Of a stretch of DNA of 64,000 nt, positions 33,357 to 41,648 are shown piece after piece. The translations under genes and the position numbers were made by a program. The notes beneath the pieces are model-generated. The model did not search any database. It was not told the DNA's origin and saw only the letters and a list, made by a program, of their open reading frames with translations. This DNA comes from RBG-16-66-20 sp035308765 (GTDB lineage Bacteria; Pseudomonadota; Gammaproteobacteria; Burkholderiales; SG8-39). Location of the stretch: positions 1 through 64,000 of the forward strand of contig DATGGA010000021.1 in NCBI GenBank assembly GCA_035308765.1. The letters run 5' to 3'. How positions within the stretch are numbered: the first letter of the stretch is position 1; each line of letters begins with the position of its first letter.

Positions 33357-33817
33357 CTCAGCGCCCCTCGCAGGGCCCGGATTACGGATTGACGGCGAAC
33401 GCTCATGCGGTTGCCTCTGAAGCGCTTCGTTTCGCTGCGGATTTTACGCCCGAGCGCGTAGGCAAAACAGACCGTGCCGACCGGTTTTCCCGGCGACCCG
33501 CCGCCGGGCCCGGCGATACCCGTGATCGACACGGCGAGCGTGCCGCCGCCGCGTTTCAGCGCGCCGCGCGCCATCGCGCGTGCCGTTTGTTCGCTGACTG
33601 CGCCGTGCCGCTCGATTGTTTTCCGGGGAACGCCCAGCGCCTCGCGCTTAGCCGCGTTCGAATAGGTGACATACCCGCGCTCGAACCATGCCGAAGAACC
33701 GGCCACCGACGTGACCGCCTGCGCCACCCAGCCGCCGGTGCAGGATTCGGCGGTCACCAGCATGGATCCGGTCGCAGCGAGTTTACTGCCGAGCTGCTTG
33801 GCGAGCTTCCCGATCAA
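33347..33817 (-). CDS. pncC: Nicotinamide-nucleotide amidohydrolase (CinA C-terminal domain)
   Basis: A 156-residue stand-alone CinA-C protein, expected to deamidate NMN to NaMN for NAD recycling. Motifs: VTAESCTGGWVAQAVTSVAGSS (catalytic Ser and Lys region), YSNAAKREALGVP, and ITGIAGPGGGSPGKPVGTV. The TTG start overlaps the pgpA stop as TTGA and has AGGA 9 nt upstream. ATG at residue 15 (TGSMLVTAES) would remove the first helix. Confidence 0.92.
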   Translation of the reverse strand: MIGKLAKQLGSKLAATGSMLVTAESCTGGWVAQAVTSVAGSSAWFERGYVTYSNAAKREALGVPRKTIERHGAVSEQTARAMARGALKRGGGTLAVSITGIAGPGGGSPGKPVGTVCFAYALGRKIRSETKRFRGNRMSVRRQSVIRALRGALRCL

Positions 33818-34302
33818 AAGAAGATCCTTTTGACGATCGACAGAACCAGCAGGGTATACCCCGCCGCGAGAATGTCGTCGAACATCACGCCGAAGCCGCC
33901 TTTGAAGCGCATTTCGAACTGGCGGATCGGCGGCGGCTTCACCACGTCGAAGGCGCGGAACAGGAAAAACGCCGCCGCCTGCCACCACGGATCCTCGGAC
34001 ACCATCGCAAGTACGAGGAGAAACGCGACGATCTCGTCCCAGCACATGGCGCCGTGGTCGGAGACACCCAGGTGCCGGCCGGTCAGCTCGCATGCCCAGA
34101 CACCAGCCGCGAACAGCAGCGCCAGAAAGCCGAGCAGCATCAGCGGTTCGTAGGCGCCGCCGACGAGCCACCAGATCGGGATCGCCAACAACGTGCCCGC
34201 GGTTCCCGGCGCAAAAGGCGACAGGCCCGCGCCGAATCCCAGCGCGATGAAGTGCGCCGGATGGCTGAACGTGAACGCCGCCGTCGGCCGCGCGATGATC
34301 AC
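33814..34302 (-). CDS. pgpA: Phosphatidylglycerophosphatase A
   Basis: A 162-residue membrane phosphatase that makes phosphatidylglycerol from its 3-phosphate. Conserved features include LGFGAGLSPFAPGTAGTLLAIP, SDHGAMCWDEIVAFLL and FFLFRAFDVVKPPPIRQFE, followed by MFDDILAAGYTLLVL. Four predicted helices. GTG start overlapping the thiL stop (GTGA). Confidence 0.95.
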   Translation of the reverse strand: MIIARPTAAFTFSHPAHFIALGFGAGLSPFAPGTAGTLLAIPIWWLVGGAYEPLMLLGFLALLFAAGVWACELTGRHLGVSDHGAMCWDEIVAFLLVLAMVSEDPWWQAAAFFLFRAFDVVKPPPIRQFEMRFKGGFGVMFDDILAAGYTLLVLSIVKRIFF

Positions 34303-35249
34303 GGTTGGAAGTGGTCGAAGCCGCGCCCGAAAGTCATCGCCTTACCTTGGTCGTCGAACACATGGAGCTTCGGTTCCCCTGTCTGCATGCTACCGACGCG
34401 GGAAAGCAATAGCGTCAATGCCGAGGATAGCGATTCGATCTCGCCGCGTTGTGACTGAGGCGCGGTAAACACCAGCTCGTAGTCATCGCCGCCTGAAAGC
34501 ACGCATCTCTTCTGCAGTTCCGGATCATCCGCGGGAAATTTCGGCAGCTCTGCATAGCGCACCATCGCGCCCGCTCCGGATTTTTCAAGAATGTGGCCCA
34601 GATCCTGTGCGAATCCGTCCGAGACGTCGATCGCTGCGCTGGCGATTCCCCTGAGACTCTCGCCGAGTTCCACGCGCGGCTCCGGTTCCTCCAGCCGCCG
34701 CACCGCCGCAGCATTGCCCGGTTGCGCCAGTCCCAGCGCCGCGCCGCCCAATTCCCCTGAAACCCAGATGTCGTCGCCGGGCCTTGCGCCGGCCCGGAGC
34801 AGCGCGAGGTTCGTCGGCACCTCGCCGAGAACGGTGATGCAGATGGACAATGGCCCGCGAGTGGTATCGCCGCCGATAAGCTCGACACCGAAACGCCGCG
34901 CCAGCGTGAAGAAACCCTGCGCAAACTGATCCAGCCAGGCCTCGTCCGCCGCCGGCAGCGCGATGGCCAGCGTTGCCCAGCGCGGCGCGGCGCCCATCGC
35001 CGCCATGTCGGACAGATTGACCGCGAGCGACTTGTGGCCGAGCTTGCGCGGATCCGTCCCGGCGCGGAAATGCCTTCCTTCCAGCAGCAGGTCGGTGGAG
35101 ACGGCGAGCTCCATGCCCGCGCTCGGCCGCAGGAGCGCCGCGTCGTCGCCGATGCCGAGCACGACGCGGCGCGTGCGGCGATCGACCGGCCGGATCTCGC
35201 GCGGCGGCTTTTCGAAATACCTGCGGATCAGTTCAAATTCGGACGCCAA
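34299..35249 (-). CDS. thiL: Thiamine-monophosphate kinase
   Basis: Phosphorylates thiamine phosphate to the diphosphate cofactor. 316 residues. Motifs: FELIRRYF at the N-terminus, VLGIGDDAALL, STDLLLEGRHFR, LAVNLSDMAAMGA, GGDTTRGP and AIDVSDGFAQDLGHIL. TTG start at LASEFELI, where family members begin with an equivalent M-x-EFELI; no ATG or GTG is suitably placed. Four nt after nusB. Confidence 0.94.
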   Translation of the reverse strand: MASEFELIRRYFEKPPREIRPVDRRTRRVVLGIGDDAALLRPSAGMELAVSTDLLLEGRHFRAGTDPRKLGHKSLAVNLSDMAAMGAAPRWATLAIALPAADEAWLDQFAQGFFTLARRFGVELIGGDTTRGPLSICITVLGEVPTNLALLRAGARPGDDIWVSGELGGAALGLAQPGNAAAVRRLEEPEPRVELGESLRGIASAAIDVSDGFAQDLGHILEKSGAGAMVRYAELPKFPADDPELQKRCVLSGGDDYELVFTAPQSQRGEIESLSSALTLLLSRVGSMQTGEPKLHVFDDQGKAMTFGRGFDHFQP

Positions 35250-35253
35250 GCGG

Positions 35254-35700
35254 CTAGACCGCCTGGCGGACGCGGGCGATCTCCTCGGCGCGGATTTCCA
35301 GCGCGAGTTTCTCCAGCACGCCGTTGACGAACTTGTGGCCGCCGGTACCGCCGAAGCTCCTGCCAAGTTCGATCGCCTCGTTCAGCACCACCTTGAACGG
35401 CGTTTCCAGTCGCCTCGCGAGTTCGTAGGTCGCGATCAGCAGGATCACGCGCTCGACAGGGGAAAGCGAGGCGAGGCTGCGGTCCAGATAGGGCGTGATC
35501 TGCTTTTCCAGCGCTTCGGATTGCAGCATCACCTGCGCAATCAGTTCGTCGGCGAACGCCTGGTCGCAGCGCTCCCAGCCCTCAAGCGTCCGGGCTTGCT
35601 CGAGCGCTTCGCCACCGCCGAGTTTCCACGCGTAAAGCACCTGCAGCGCGATCTCGCGCGAACGGCGACGCGCCGACGGCCTGCCGGGCTTCAGCGCCAT
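35254..35700 (-). CDS. nusB: Transcription antitermination protein NusB
   Basis: 148 residues, all-helical rRNA antitermination factor that binds boxA RNA with ribosomal protein S10. N-terminal RRRSREIALQVLYAWKLGG, then DRSLASLSPVERVILLIATYEL and VVLNEAIELGRSFGGTGGHKFVNGVLEKLA (split). Starts at the ATG inside the end of ribH (10-nt overlap). The usual betaproteobacterial order ribB-ribH-nusB-thiL-pgpA is retained. Confidence 0.96.
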   Translation of the reverse strand: MALKPGRPSARRRSREIALQVLYAWKLGGGEALEQARTLEGWERCDQAFADELIAQVMLQSEALEKQITPYLDRSLASLSPVERVILLIATYELARRLETPFKVVLNEAIELGRSFGGTGGHKFVNGVLEKLALEIRAEEIARVRQAV

Positions 35701-36116
35701 TTTTCCGCCAGTTCCAGCCGCAGCCGCGCCATCTCCAGCGCGACGCGCACCGCCTCCGCGCCCTTGTCCTTGCGCGCGAGCGCTTGCGCTTCGGTATCGG
35801 TAGTGAGCACGCCGTTGGACACCGGCAGGCCGCATTCGAGCGCCACGTCCATGATGCCGCGCCCCGACTCGTTGGACACCACTTCGAAGTGATAGGTGTC
35901 GCCGCGGACCACGGCGCCGAGCGCGACCAGCGCATCGAAGCGGCCCGACTGCGCCAGCCACTGCAATGCAAGCGGGATCTCGAGCGCGCCCGCGACCGCC
36001 ACGAACTCGGCCTGTGCGCCGGCACGTGCCAGTTCGGCGCGCGCCGAATCGAGGAGCGCCTTGCAGATCTCTTCGTTGAAGCGGGAATGAACGACGCCGA
36101 TGCGCAACGGGTTCAT
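35691..36116 (-). CDS. ribH: 6,7-dimethyl-8-ribityllumazine synthase
   Basis: Penultimate enzyme of riboflavin synthesis. 141 residues. Conserved RIGVVHSRFNEEICKALLDSA, VAGALEIPLALQWLA, VALGAVVRGDTYHFEVVSNES and PVSNGVLTTDTEAQALAR are visible. Self-assembles into pentamers or 60-mers in the family. 21 nt after ribB. Confidence 0.97.
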   Translation of the reverse strand: MNPLRIGVVHSRFNEEICKALLDSARAELARAGAQAEFVAVAGALEIPLALQWLAQSGRFDALVALGAVVRGDTYHFEVVSNESGRGIMDVALECGLPVSNGVLTTDTEAQALARKDKGAEAVRVALEMARLRLELAEKWR

Positions 36117-36137
36117 TGCGGGTATTTCACGCGCATC

Positions 36138-37250
36138 TCACTTCACGTCTCGTTCGGCGTAACCCGTAACCTCGAGCCCGAAGCCCGCCATGCTCGGCAT
36201 TTTGCGCGGCGCCGCCATCAGCCGCATCCTGCCCACGCCCAAGTCGCGCAATATCTGCGCGCCGATGCCGTAGGTGCGCAGGTCCATGCTGCGGCCGCCG
36301 CCCGCGGGCCGGCTCTGCGCCAACCTCGCCTCCAGCGCGGCGTCCGACTGACTGCAGTTGAGCAGCACCATCACGCCACTGCCGGCGCTGCGAATCGCGA
36401 GCAGCGCTTCGCCGACGCCCCAGGAGTGCGTGCCCGGCCCGCTGTCCAGCAGGTCGACGATCGACAACGGCTCGTGCACGCGCACCAGGGTTTCGCTGTC
36501 GGCGCTCGGCTCGCCCAGCACCAGCGCGAGGTGCGTCGAGGCGGTCGGCAGGTCGCGGTAGCCGATCAGCTTGAAGCGGCCCCATGCCGTCTCGATCGGT
36601 TTTTCGGAAGTACGCTGCACCAGCGACTCGTGCGCGCTGCGGTACTGGATCAAGTCGGCGATGGTGCCGATTTTCAATTGATGCTCGGCCGCAAACTCGA
36701 GCAGGTCGGGCAGCCGCGCCATCGCGCCGTCGTCGCGCATGATTTCGCAGATCACCGCCGCAGGCGTGAGGCCGGCCAGCGCCGACAGGTCGCAGCCGGC
36801 CTCGGTGTGGCCGGCGCGCACCAGCACGCCGCCGGGTTGCGCCATCACCGGAAAAATATGCCCCGGCTGCACGATGTCCGAAGGCCTGGCGTCCTTCGCC
36901 ACTGCAGCGCGCACGGTGCGCGCGCGGTCGTGCGCCGAGATGCCGGTGGTGACGCCCTCCGCGGCCTCGATCGAAAGCGTAAAGTTGGTGCCCATCTGGG
37001 CGCGGTTGTCGCGCACCATGAGCGGCAGCGCGAGCTGGCGGCAGCGCTCCTCGGTAAGCGTGAGGCAGACCAGGCCGCGAGCATACTTCGCCATGAAATT
37101 GACGGCTTCCGGCGTGACATGCTCGGCGGCAAGGACCAGATCGCCCTCGTTCTCGCGGTCCTCGTCGTCGACCAGCACGACGACTTTGCCGGCACGGATC
37201 TCGGCGATGATTTCCGCGGTCGGGCTGATGGTGGTGCGTTCGCGGCGCAT
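36138..37250 (-). CDS. ribB: 3,4-dihydroxy-2-butanone-4-phosphate synthase with degenerate GTP cyclohydrolase II-like domain (RibBX type)
   Basis: 370 residues. The N-terminal RibB domain is intact: VLVDDEDRENEGDLVLAAEHVTPE, FMAKYARGLVCL, DRARTVRAAV and PGHIFPV...RAGHTEAGCDLS. The C-terminal half aligns with GTP cyclohydrolase II but where the zinc cysteines should be (RVHSECxxGD…RCDCG in active enzymes) it reads RVHEPLSIVDLLDSGPGTH, with no Cys. It can therefore be read as RibBX, whose X part lacks cyclohydrolase activity. A genuine ribA should exist elsewhere. A hairpin (GGCGGG/CCCGCC) lies just before the ATG. Confidence 0.95.
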   Translation of the reverse strand: MRRERTTISPTAEIIAEIRAGKVVVLVDDEDRENEGDLVLAAEHVTPEAVNFMAKYARGLVCLTLTEERCRQLALPLMVRDNRAQMGTNFTLSIEAAEGVTTGISAHDRARTVRAAVAKDARPSDIVQPGHIFPVMAQPGGVLVRAGHTEAGCDLSALAGLTPAAVICEIMRDDGAMARLPDLLEFAAEHQLKIGTIADLIQYRSAHESLVQRTSEKPIETAWGRFKLIGYRDLPTASTHLALVLGEPSADSETLVRVHEPLSIVDLLDSGPGTHSWGVGEALLAIRSAGSGVMVLLNCSQSDAALEARLAQSRPAGGGRSMDLRTYGIGAQILRDLGVGRMRLMAAPRKMPSMAGFGLEVTGYAERDVK

Positions 37251-37303
37251 GGCGGGATTATATGCCCGCCCACCCAGGGAATTCCCCCGGGATTACCTTC
37301 GAG

Positions 37304-37693
37304 CTACTTCTGGGCCTCGCCCTCGGCTGTCTCGGCGCGCTCGCCGAGCCGTTCGCGGATGCGGGCGCTCTTGCCCGAACGTTCGCGCAGGTAGTAGAGC
37401 TTGGAGCGGCGCACTTCGCCCTTTCGCTTCACCTCGATGCCCGCGATCAGCGGCGAGTAGGTCTGGAAGGTGCGCTCGACGCCCTCGCCCGAGGAGATCT
37501 TGCGCACGATGAACGCCGAGCGCAGCCCGCGGTTGCGTTTCGCGATCACCACTCCCTCGAAGGCCTGTTCGCGCTTCTTGTCGCCTTCGACCACGTTGAC
37601 GCGCACCACCACGGTGTCGCCCGCCGCGAACTCGGGGATGGTCTTCTTCATGCGCAGGATTTCTTCCTGCTCGAGTTTCTGTATCAGGTTCAT
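37304..37693 (-). CDS. rplS: 50S ribosomal protein L19
   Basis: 129 residues. Starts NLIQKLEQEEI; conserved DTVVVRVNVVEGDKKREQAFEGVVIA and SGEGVERTFQTYSPLI follow, then YYLRERSGKSARIRERL. The C-terminal tail (AETAEGEAQK) is slightly longer than in E. coli. The ATG overlaps the trmD stop as ATGA. Confidence 0.97.
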   Translation of the reverse strand: MNLIQKLEQEEILRMKKTIPEFAAGDTVVVRVNVVEGDKKREQAFEGVVIAKRNRGLRSAFIVRKISSGEGVERTFQTYSPLIAGIEVKRKGEVRRSKLYYLRERSGKSARIRERLGERAETAEGEAQK

Positions 37694-38457
37694 TTTCCGC
37701 TTTCTCCACATTCGCGCCGGAATTCCTCCAGCAACTTTCCTTCGTCTTCGCTCAGCTTCCGCGTCGCGAGGAGGTCGGGCCTCCTCTGCCACGTTCTTCC
37801 CAGCGCCTGCTTCAGCCGCCAGCGCCGTATGTTCTCGTGGTGCCCGCCCAGCAGGATGCCCGGAACATGCGCGGTCACCTTCGCGCCATCGCCTTCCGGC
37901 CAAACTTCCGGGCGCGTGTACTGCGGGCAATCGAGCAGCCCGTTGACGAAGGATTCCTCGGCCGCCGACTGCTCGCCGCCCAGCGCGCCCGGAATCTGGC
38001 GCACTACCGCGTCGATCACCGTCATCGCGGCCAGTTCCCCGCCCGAGAGCACGTAATCGCCGATCGAGAGCTCTTCATCCACCCGGCGCTCGATCAGGCG
38101 TTCGTCCACGCCCTCGTACCGCCCGCAGAGCAGCGTCGTCGCTTCCCTGCCTGCAAGCTCCATCACTTTTTCATGATCGAACTTCCTGCCCTGCGGCGAG
38201 AGATAGATCACCTTCCCGCCGCCGGATTCCTTCACGGCATCCAGCGTCCTCTCCAGCGGCGGCGCCAACATCACCATGCCTGGCCCGCCGCCATACGGCC
38301 GGTCATCGACCGTCCGGTGCGTGTCCGTGGTGAAATCGCGCGGGTTCCACAACCCGATCGACCACAACCGCGCCTCCATCGCCCGCCCGCTGATGCCGCT
38401 GTGCGTTACCGCCGCGAACATCTCCGGGAACAGCGTCACCACGTCGAAGCGGATCAC
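37690..38457 (-). CDS. trmD: tRNA (guanine-37-N1)-methyltransferase
   Basis: 255 residues, SPOUT-fold enzyme methylating G37 next to the anticodon. IRFDVVTLFPEMF at the N-terminus, YGGGPGMVMLAPP, VIYLSPQGRKFDHEKV, LLCGRYEGVDERLIE, EELSIGDYVLSGGE. GTG start with GAGG upstream; an in-frame ATG 12 codons earlier overlaps the end of rimM and is non-conserved. Confidence 0.97.
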   Translation of the reverse strand: MIRFDVVTLFPEMFAAVTHSGISGRAMEARLWSIGLWNPRDFTTDTHRTVDDRPYGGGPGMVMLAPPLERTLDAVKESGGGKVIYLSPQGRKFDHEKVMELAGREATTLLCGRYEGVDERLIERRVDEELSIGDYVLSGGELAAMTVIDAVVRQIPGALGGEQSAAEESFVNGLLDCPQYTRPEVWPEGDGAKVTAHVPGILLGGHHENIRRWRLKQALGRTWQRRPDLLATRKLSEDEGKLLEEFRRECGESGK

Positions 38458-38467
38458 CGGGTTCGCC

Positions 38468-38941
38468 TCACCAGTCCGCCCCCCATTCCACATCGATCCG
38501 CTTCGTCTGCAGATCGACCTGCCTCACGTAGGCCGGAACGAAAGGCAGAAGCCGCGTACGCGCATCTTCCTTCGTTCCCGCCACTTCCATCACGTCATGC
38601 GCGCCATTGGACGACATCCGCGTCACAACGCCGAGCACCACGCCCTGCTCGTTCACCACTTCAAGTCCGATCAGGTCCGACCAGTAGTACCGTCCCGCGC
38701 CCGCCTCTGGCCGCGGGATCGACACGGCTTTGCCCTTCAAGGCCTTCGCCTGCTCCGGACTTTCAATGCCCTCGAGCTTCGCGAGCAGCGTTCCGGAATG
38801 AATCTTGGTCTCCCGCACCGGATACTCCGCGCCCGCCAGCCACCAGACCGGCTGATCGGCAAGCACCTCGGGTTCATCCACCACAACCTTCACCCAGCCG
38901 CGCACGCCGTAAGCATCGGCGACGCGTCCGAATTCGATCAA
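38468..38941 (-). CDS. rimM: Ribosome maturation factor RimM
   Basis: 157 residues. N-terminal RimM domain begins IEFGRVADAYGVRGWVKV; PRC-barrel part has YYWSDLIGLEVVNEQGVVLG and RTRLLPFVPAYVRQVDL. TTG start chosen because relatives begin within two residues of here; the GAGG is only 2 nt from it, which is closer than ideal. The upstream ATG would be in the middle of rpsP in another frame. Starts 4 nt after rpsP. Confidence 0.95.
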   Translation of the reverse strand: MIEFGRVADAYGVRGWVKVVVDEPEVLADQPVWWLAGAEYPVRETKIHSGTLLAKLEGIESPEQAKALKGKAVSIPRPEAGAGRYYWSDLIGLEVVNEQGVVLGVVTRMSSNGAHDVMEVAGTKEDARTRLLPFVPAYVRQVDLQTKRIDVEWGADW

Positions 38942-38945
38942 GACC

Positions 38946-39203
38946 TCAGGCTGCTTTTTTGGCCTTGCCAAACTGCTTGACGAGCCGCACCACGGTCGAC
39001 GAGGGCCGCGCGCCCTTGCCTTCCCAGTGCTTGATGCGCTCAACGTCGACGCGCAGCGACTCGCGTCCCTCAGGCGCCTTCGGATCGTAGAAACCCACGC
39101 TCTCGATGAAGCGGCCGGTCGCTGCCCGGCGCGAATCGGCCACCACCAGATGGTAGAAAGGCCGCTTTTTGGCGCCGCCTCGCGCCAGTCGAATAACCAC
39201 CAT
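38946..39203 (-). CDS. rpsP: 30S ribosomal protein S16
   Basis: 85 residues. MVVIRLARGGAKKRPFYHLVVADSR, then FIESVGFYDPKAPEGRE and VDVERIKHWEGKGARPSSTVVRLVKQ (split) are diagnostic. First gene of the rpsP-rimM-trmD-rplS unit, with a -10 box upstream. Confidence 0.97.
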   Translation of the reverse strand: MVVIRLARGGAKKRPFYHLVVADSRRAATGRFIESVGFYDPKAPEGRESLRVDVERIKHWEGKGARPSSTVVRLVKQFGKAKKAA

Positions 39204-39235
39204 TGAATTTTCCTCTGCCCTGCGGAAGGGAGCGG

Positions 39236-39241
39236 ATTATA
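39236..39241 (-). promoter_or_regulatory. Consensus -10 box for the rpsP operon
   Basis: A perfect TATAAT on the minus strand, 33 nt before the rpsP ATG. No good -35 hexamer was found at the expected spacing. Confidence 0.45.
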
Positions 39242-39285
39242 CGCACGAATCGCGGGTTTCGGGGACTTTAAAGCAAAGTGAATAA

Positions 39286-39300
39286 TGTTACAATGTGACA
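39286..39300 (+). promoter_or_regulatory. Near-palindromic operator and -10 box overlapping the start of the small regulator gene
   Basis: TGTTACAATGTGACA has 6-bp arms with one mismatch and ends on the A of the ATG. It contains TACAAT, a good -10 match, six nt before the ATG. That spacing would put the transcript start on or beside the start codon (a leaderless mRNA), in line with the absence of a ribosome site. The following gene looks like a DNA-binding protein, so autoregulation is likely but unproven. Confidence 0.45.
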
Positions 39301-39773
39301 TGCCAACGATCCGCGTGGAGCAAGATGTCTTCGAAGGCCTGCAAAAGCTGGCCAAGCCCTTCGTCGATTCGCCCAGCATGGTGATCCGCCGGCTGCTCGA
39401 GGACAAAGGCGTGCTGCACGCAAAAAGGGAGTTGCCGAAAAGTCCGCGCCTTGCGCCGGACGCGCTGACGCCGCAGCTGGTCTACGAAAAATACCTGCTT
39501 TACGTCCTCGCCAGGGAATTCAACGGCCAAGGCCACAAGCGCGACGTCACGCATGCCATCGTGAAGCGAATGATGAAGGACGGCCACATCGGAGCTGCCG
39601 ACCAGGAGCTGGTCAGCACGGGCGAGACCAGAGCCGAAAACACGATTACCTGGGCGCGTAACGCGCTCAAGCAGCGTGGCTACATAAACCGGGCAGCGCG
39701 CCGGGGCATATGGGAATTGACGCCAGAAGGAAAAAACGAGGCAGGCGTGGTCGTCTTGACCAAAGCCGGGTAG
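39300..39773 (+). CDS. Small putative DNA-binding protein (RHH-like N-terminus, Mrr-like winged-helix C-terminus)
   Basis: 157 residues. The N-terminus PTIRVEQDVFEGLQKLAKPF then SPSMVIRRLLED looks like a ribbon-helix-helix (SeqA/Arc-like) fold. The C-terminal 90 residues, with YLLYVLAREFNGQGHKRDVTHAIV, then ENTITWARNALKQRGYIN and GIWELTPEGK, match the winged helix found at the N-terminus of Mrr-type restriction enzymes. No nuclease motif is present. An ATG 15 nt upstream is also possible. It lies alone on the plus strand between rpsP and the minus-strand accessory pair. Confidence 0.75.
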   Translation: MPTIRVEQDVFEGLQKLAKPFVDSPSMVIRRLLEDKGVLHAKRELPKSPRLAPDALTPQLVYEKYLLYVLAREFNGQGHKRDVTHAIVKRMMKDGHIGAADQELVSTGETRAENTITWARNALKQRGYINRAARRGIWELTPEGKNEAGVVVLTKAG

Positions 39774-39809
39774 ACCACACTATCCCGGCTTGAACGACCG
39801 CAGAACCCG

Positions 39810-41648
39810 TCATTCGCCATTCAGACGCACCGGCGGCAGATATAACCCGAGCAGCCTCCGATCCCACCATTGGCCCTTCGCTTGTTCCTCGCTACCGGAA
39901 TAGGTGTAATCGTAGAACTGCGCGCGCAAGTACACAGGCGGCTTGTCGGGAAAGGGATTCTTTTCCAGCAGCGCCGTCACAGTCGGTTCATTCTCCAGCA
40001 ATCGCCGGGCGAACCTCCAAAACCACGGCGGGGGTCGCGGGTCGTCGAGCGCTGCGAACCACATCTGCCAGTCCAGGCGCGGCTGGTGCGGGACGTTCCA
40101 ACCCGGGCTGCGCGCAATCTCTCCGGGCTTGTAGCGGAATTCGTATTCGCGCCAATCGAAGCCATCGTTCGAACCCTCGATGACGATTTCGTCGCGCGTC
40201 GTGGTCATTACCGCGAACAGGCCGTAACCGTTGACGATGCGCAGCGGTTCGATGAGGCGATCGATCGCTTGCGCCACTGCCGGCGGGCGGCCGCCGAAAC
40301 GCTCATCCATCTGCACCAGGCTGCAGAATACGATCAGCAAGGCCAATGTTCCGATGATGGCCTTTGTGGTCCCTTGCGGCGCGACATTCTCCCCGCGCGC
40401 GGGCAGCAGCCGGATCAGGCGCTGGGGCAATATCATTTGCAACGCCGCGTCATCGAACAACGGCAGGCACAGCAACATGGTCTGGAGATTGAACCAGTTG
40501 TAATTGCCGGTCGCAAAAATGCAAATTTGCAGCAGTAGGATGCCGAAGGCCGCGAAAAAACGCAGCCGGCGCGGACAGAAGATCAGGAACGGCAGGACCA
40601 GCTCGATCATGAATGTGCCGGCGGTGAACAGTTCCAGCACGCCGGGCGGCAACTGCGCGGCGTACCAGGCCAGCGGCGTGGGCAGCGGCTGCGTCAGAAA
40701 GTGATAGGACAGGGCCGACAAGTTCCACCAGCTGGGGTCGCCGCTCAGCAGCTTGACGACGCCGGACATGAACATGAAGCGAAACAACAACCACCGCAGC
40801 AGCCAAATGCCCGGCAAAGTAGTGAAACTCAGCACCAGGGCAAGAAACCCGGTCTCCAGCAGGAACGTGTCCCACTGATAGGTCATGAAGGTCTGACCGC
40901 CATAGAGCAACGAGAGATAGAGCACGTAGAGCAGAAGCAGGCTCAGGCGCGGCAGCAGATTGAAAACGAGCAGCAGCGACAGGCCCGCTCCGGCCACGCA
41001 CACGGTCTGGATTGCGAAGTCGCTGGCGCTCCACCAGAACACCATCGGCATCTGGAAGAAGCGCTCCGGGCCGACGCGGTCGGCGATTGCATCGACCAGT
41101 TCGGTCAACGGCAGGATGCCATGGCTGCCGATCAGCCCCTGCGCCTGCAGGCCGAAGGAGATGAAGGCGGAGAGGTAGACCAGTCCGAAGAGGCGCAGGA
41201 ACACAAATGACACCAGATCATGCCGGGGCGGTTCGTGGTTCCTGCCCCACAGAAGCAGGCTGACGCGGTAAAAAGCCGGGCGGTGCGCTGCGATAAAGGC
41301 GTAAACCAGTTCGGAGATGGCCGCGAAACCAGGCAGCTTTCTATAGAGCGCCAGCCAGAATCCCCCGCCCCGCGCGTGGCTCAGGGTCCGGAAGCTGGCC
41401 TCGGCAGCGCTGGCACGGTGTCCGTCGGGCGCGATGTACTGCACGGCGCGCTGAAAATCGGCGACAGGAATCGCGGGATATTGCGCTGCCACTTCCTGAT
41501 ACGGCCTGTAATCGACGCCGTCACCCGTGAGCTTTTGCCAGTAGCGCGCCCAGTAGCCGCAGAATCCGCACTCCCCGTCGTAAACCAGGAGCGGTCGCGG
41601 CTTGGCGGCCGGTACGTCGTCGGCAGTGACAGGCTGGTAAGGGGCCAT
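39810..41648 (-). CDS. DCC1-like (DUF393) thiol-disulfide domain fused to lipase maturation factor-like membrane protein
   Basis: 612 residues. Residues 18-130 are a DUF393/DCC domain with PLLVYDGECGFCGYW (CxxC-type YDGECGFC). From about residue 150 a multi-helix lipase maturation factor-like domain follows, with GSHGILPL, FMTYQWDTFLLETGFLAL, WLLFRFMFMSGVVKLLSGDPSW and the C-terminal soluble part EYEFRYKPGEIARSPGWNVPHQPRLDWQMWFAAL (split). It is probably an inner-membrane protein acting on folding or oxidation of an exported partner. Directly follows the BVMO gene (0 nt gap). GT of the partner lipase is not visible nearby. Confidence 0.85.
   Translation of the reverse strand: MAPYQPVTADDVPAAKPRPLLVYDGECGFCGYWARYWQKLTGDGVDYRPYQEVAAQYPAIPVADFQRAVQYIAPDGHRASAAEASFRTLSHARGGGFWLALYRKLPGFAAISELVYAFIAAHRPAFYRVSLLLWGRNHEPPRHDLVSFVFLRLFGLVYLSAFISFGLQAQGLIGSHGILPLTELVDAIADRVGPERFFQMPMVFWWSASDFAIQTVCVAGAGLSLLLVFNLLPRLSLLLLYVLYLSLLYGGQTFMTYQWDTFLLETGFLALVLSFTTLPGIWLLRWLLFRFMFMSGVVKLLSGDPSWWNLSALSYHFLTQPLPTPLAWYAAQLPPGVLELFTAGTFMIELVLPFLIFCPRRLRFFAAFGILLLQICIFATGNYNWFNLQTMLLCLPLFDDAALQMILPQRLIRLLPARGENVAPQGTTKAIIGTLALLIVFCSLVQMDERFGGRPPAVAQAIDRLIEPLRIVNGYGLFAVMTTTRDEIVIEGSNDGFDWREYEFRYKPGEIARSPGWNVPHQPRLDWQMWFAALDDPRPPPWFWRFARRLLENEPTVTALLEKNPFPDKPPVYLRAQFYDYTYSGSEEQAKGQWWDRRLLGLYLPPVRLNGE

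Noticed and set aside
36138..36600. Active GTP cyclohydrolase II
   Set aside because: The zinc-binding cysteines of the family are absent in this part of the protein.
37251..37303. FMN riboswitch in front of ribB
   Set aside because: The 53-nt gap between rplS and ribB is too short for the aptamer and has no conserved aptamer segments; only small hairpins are present.
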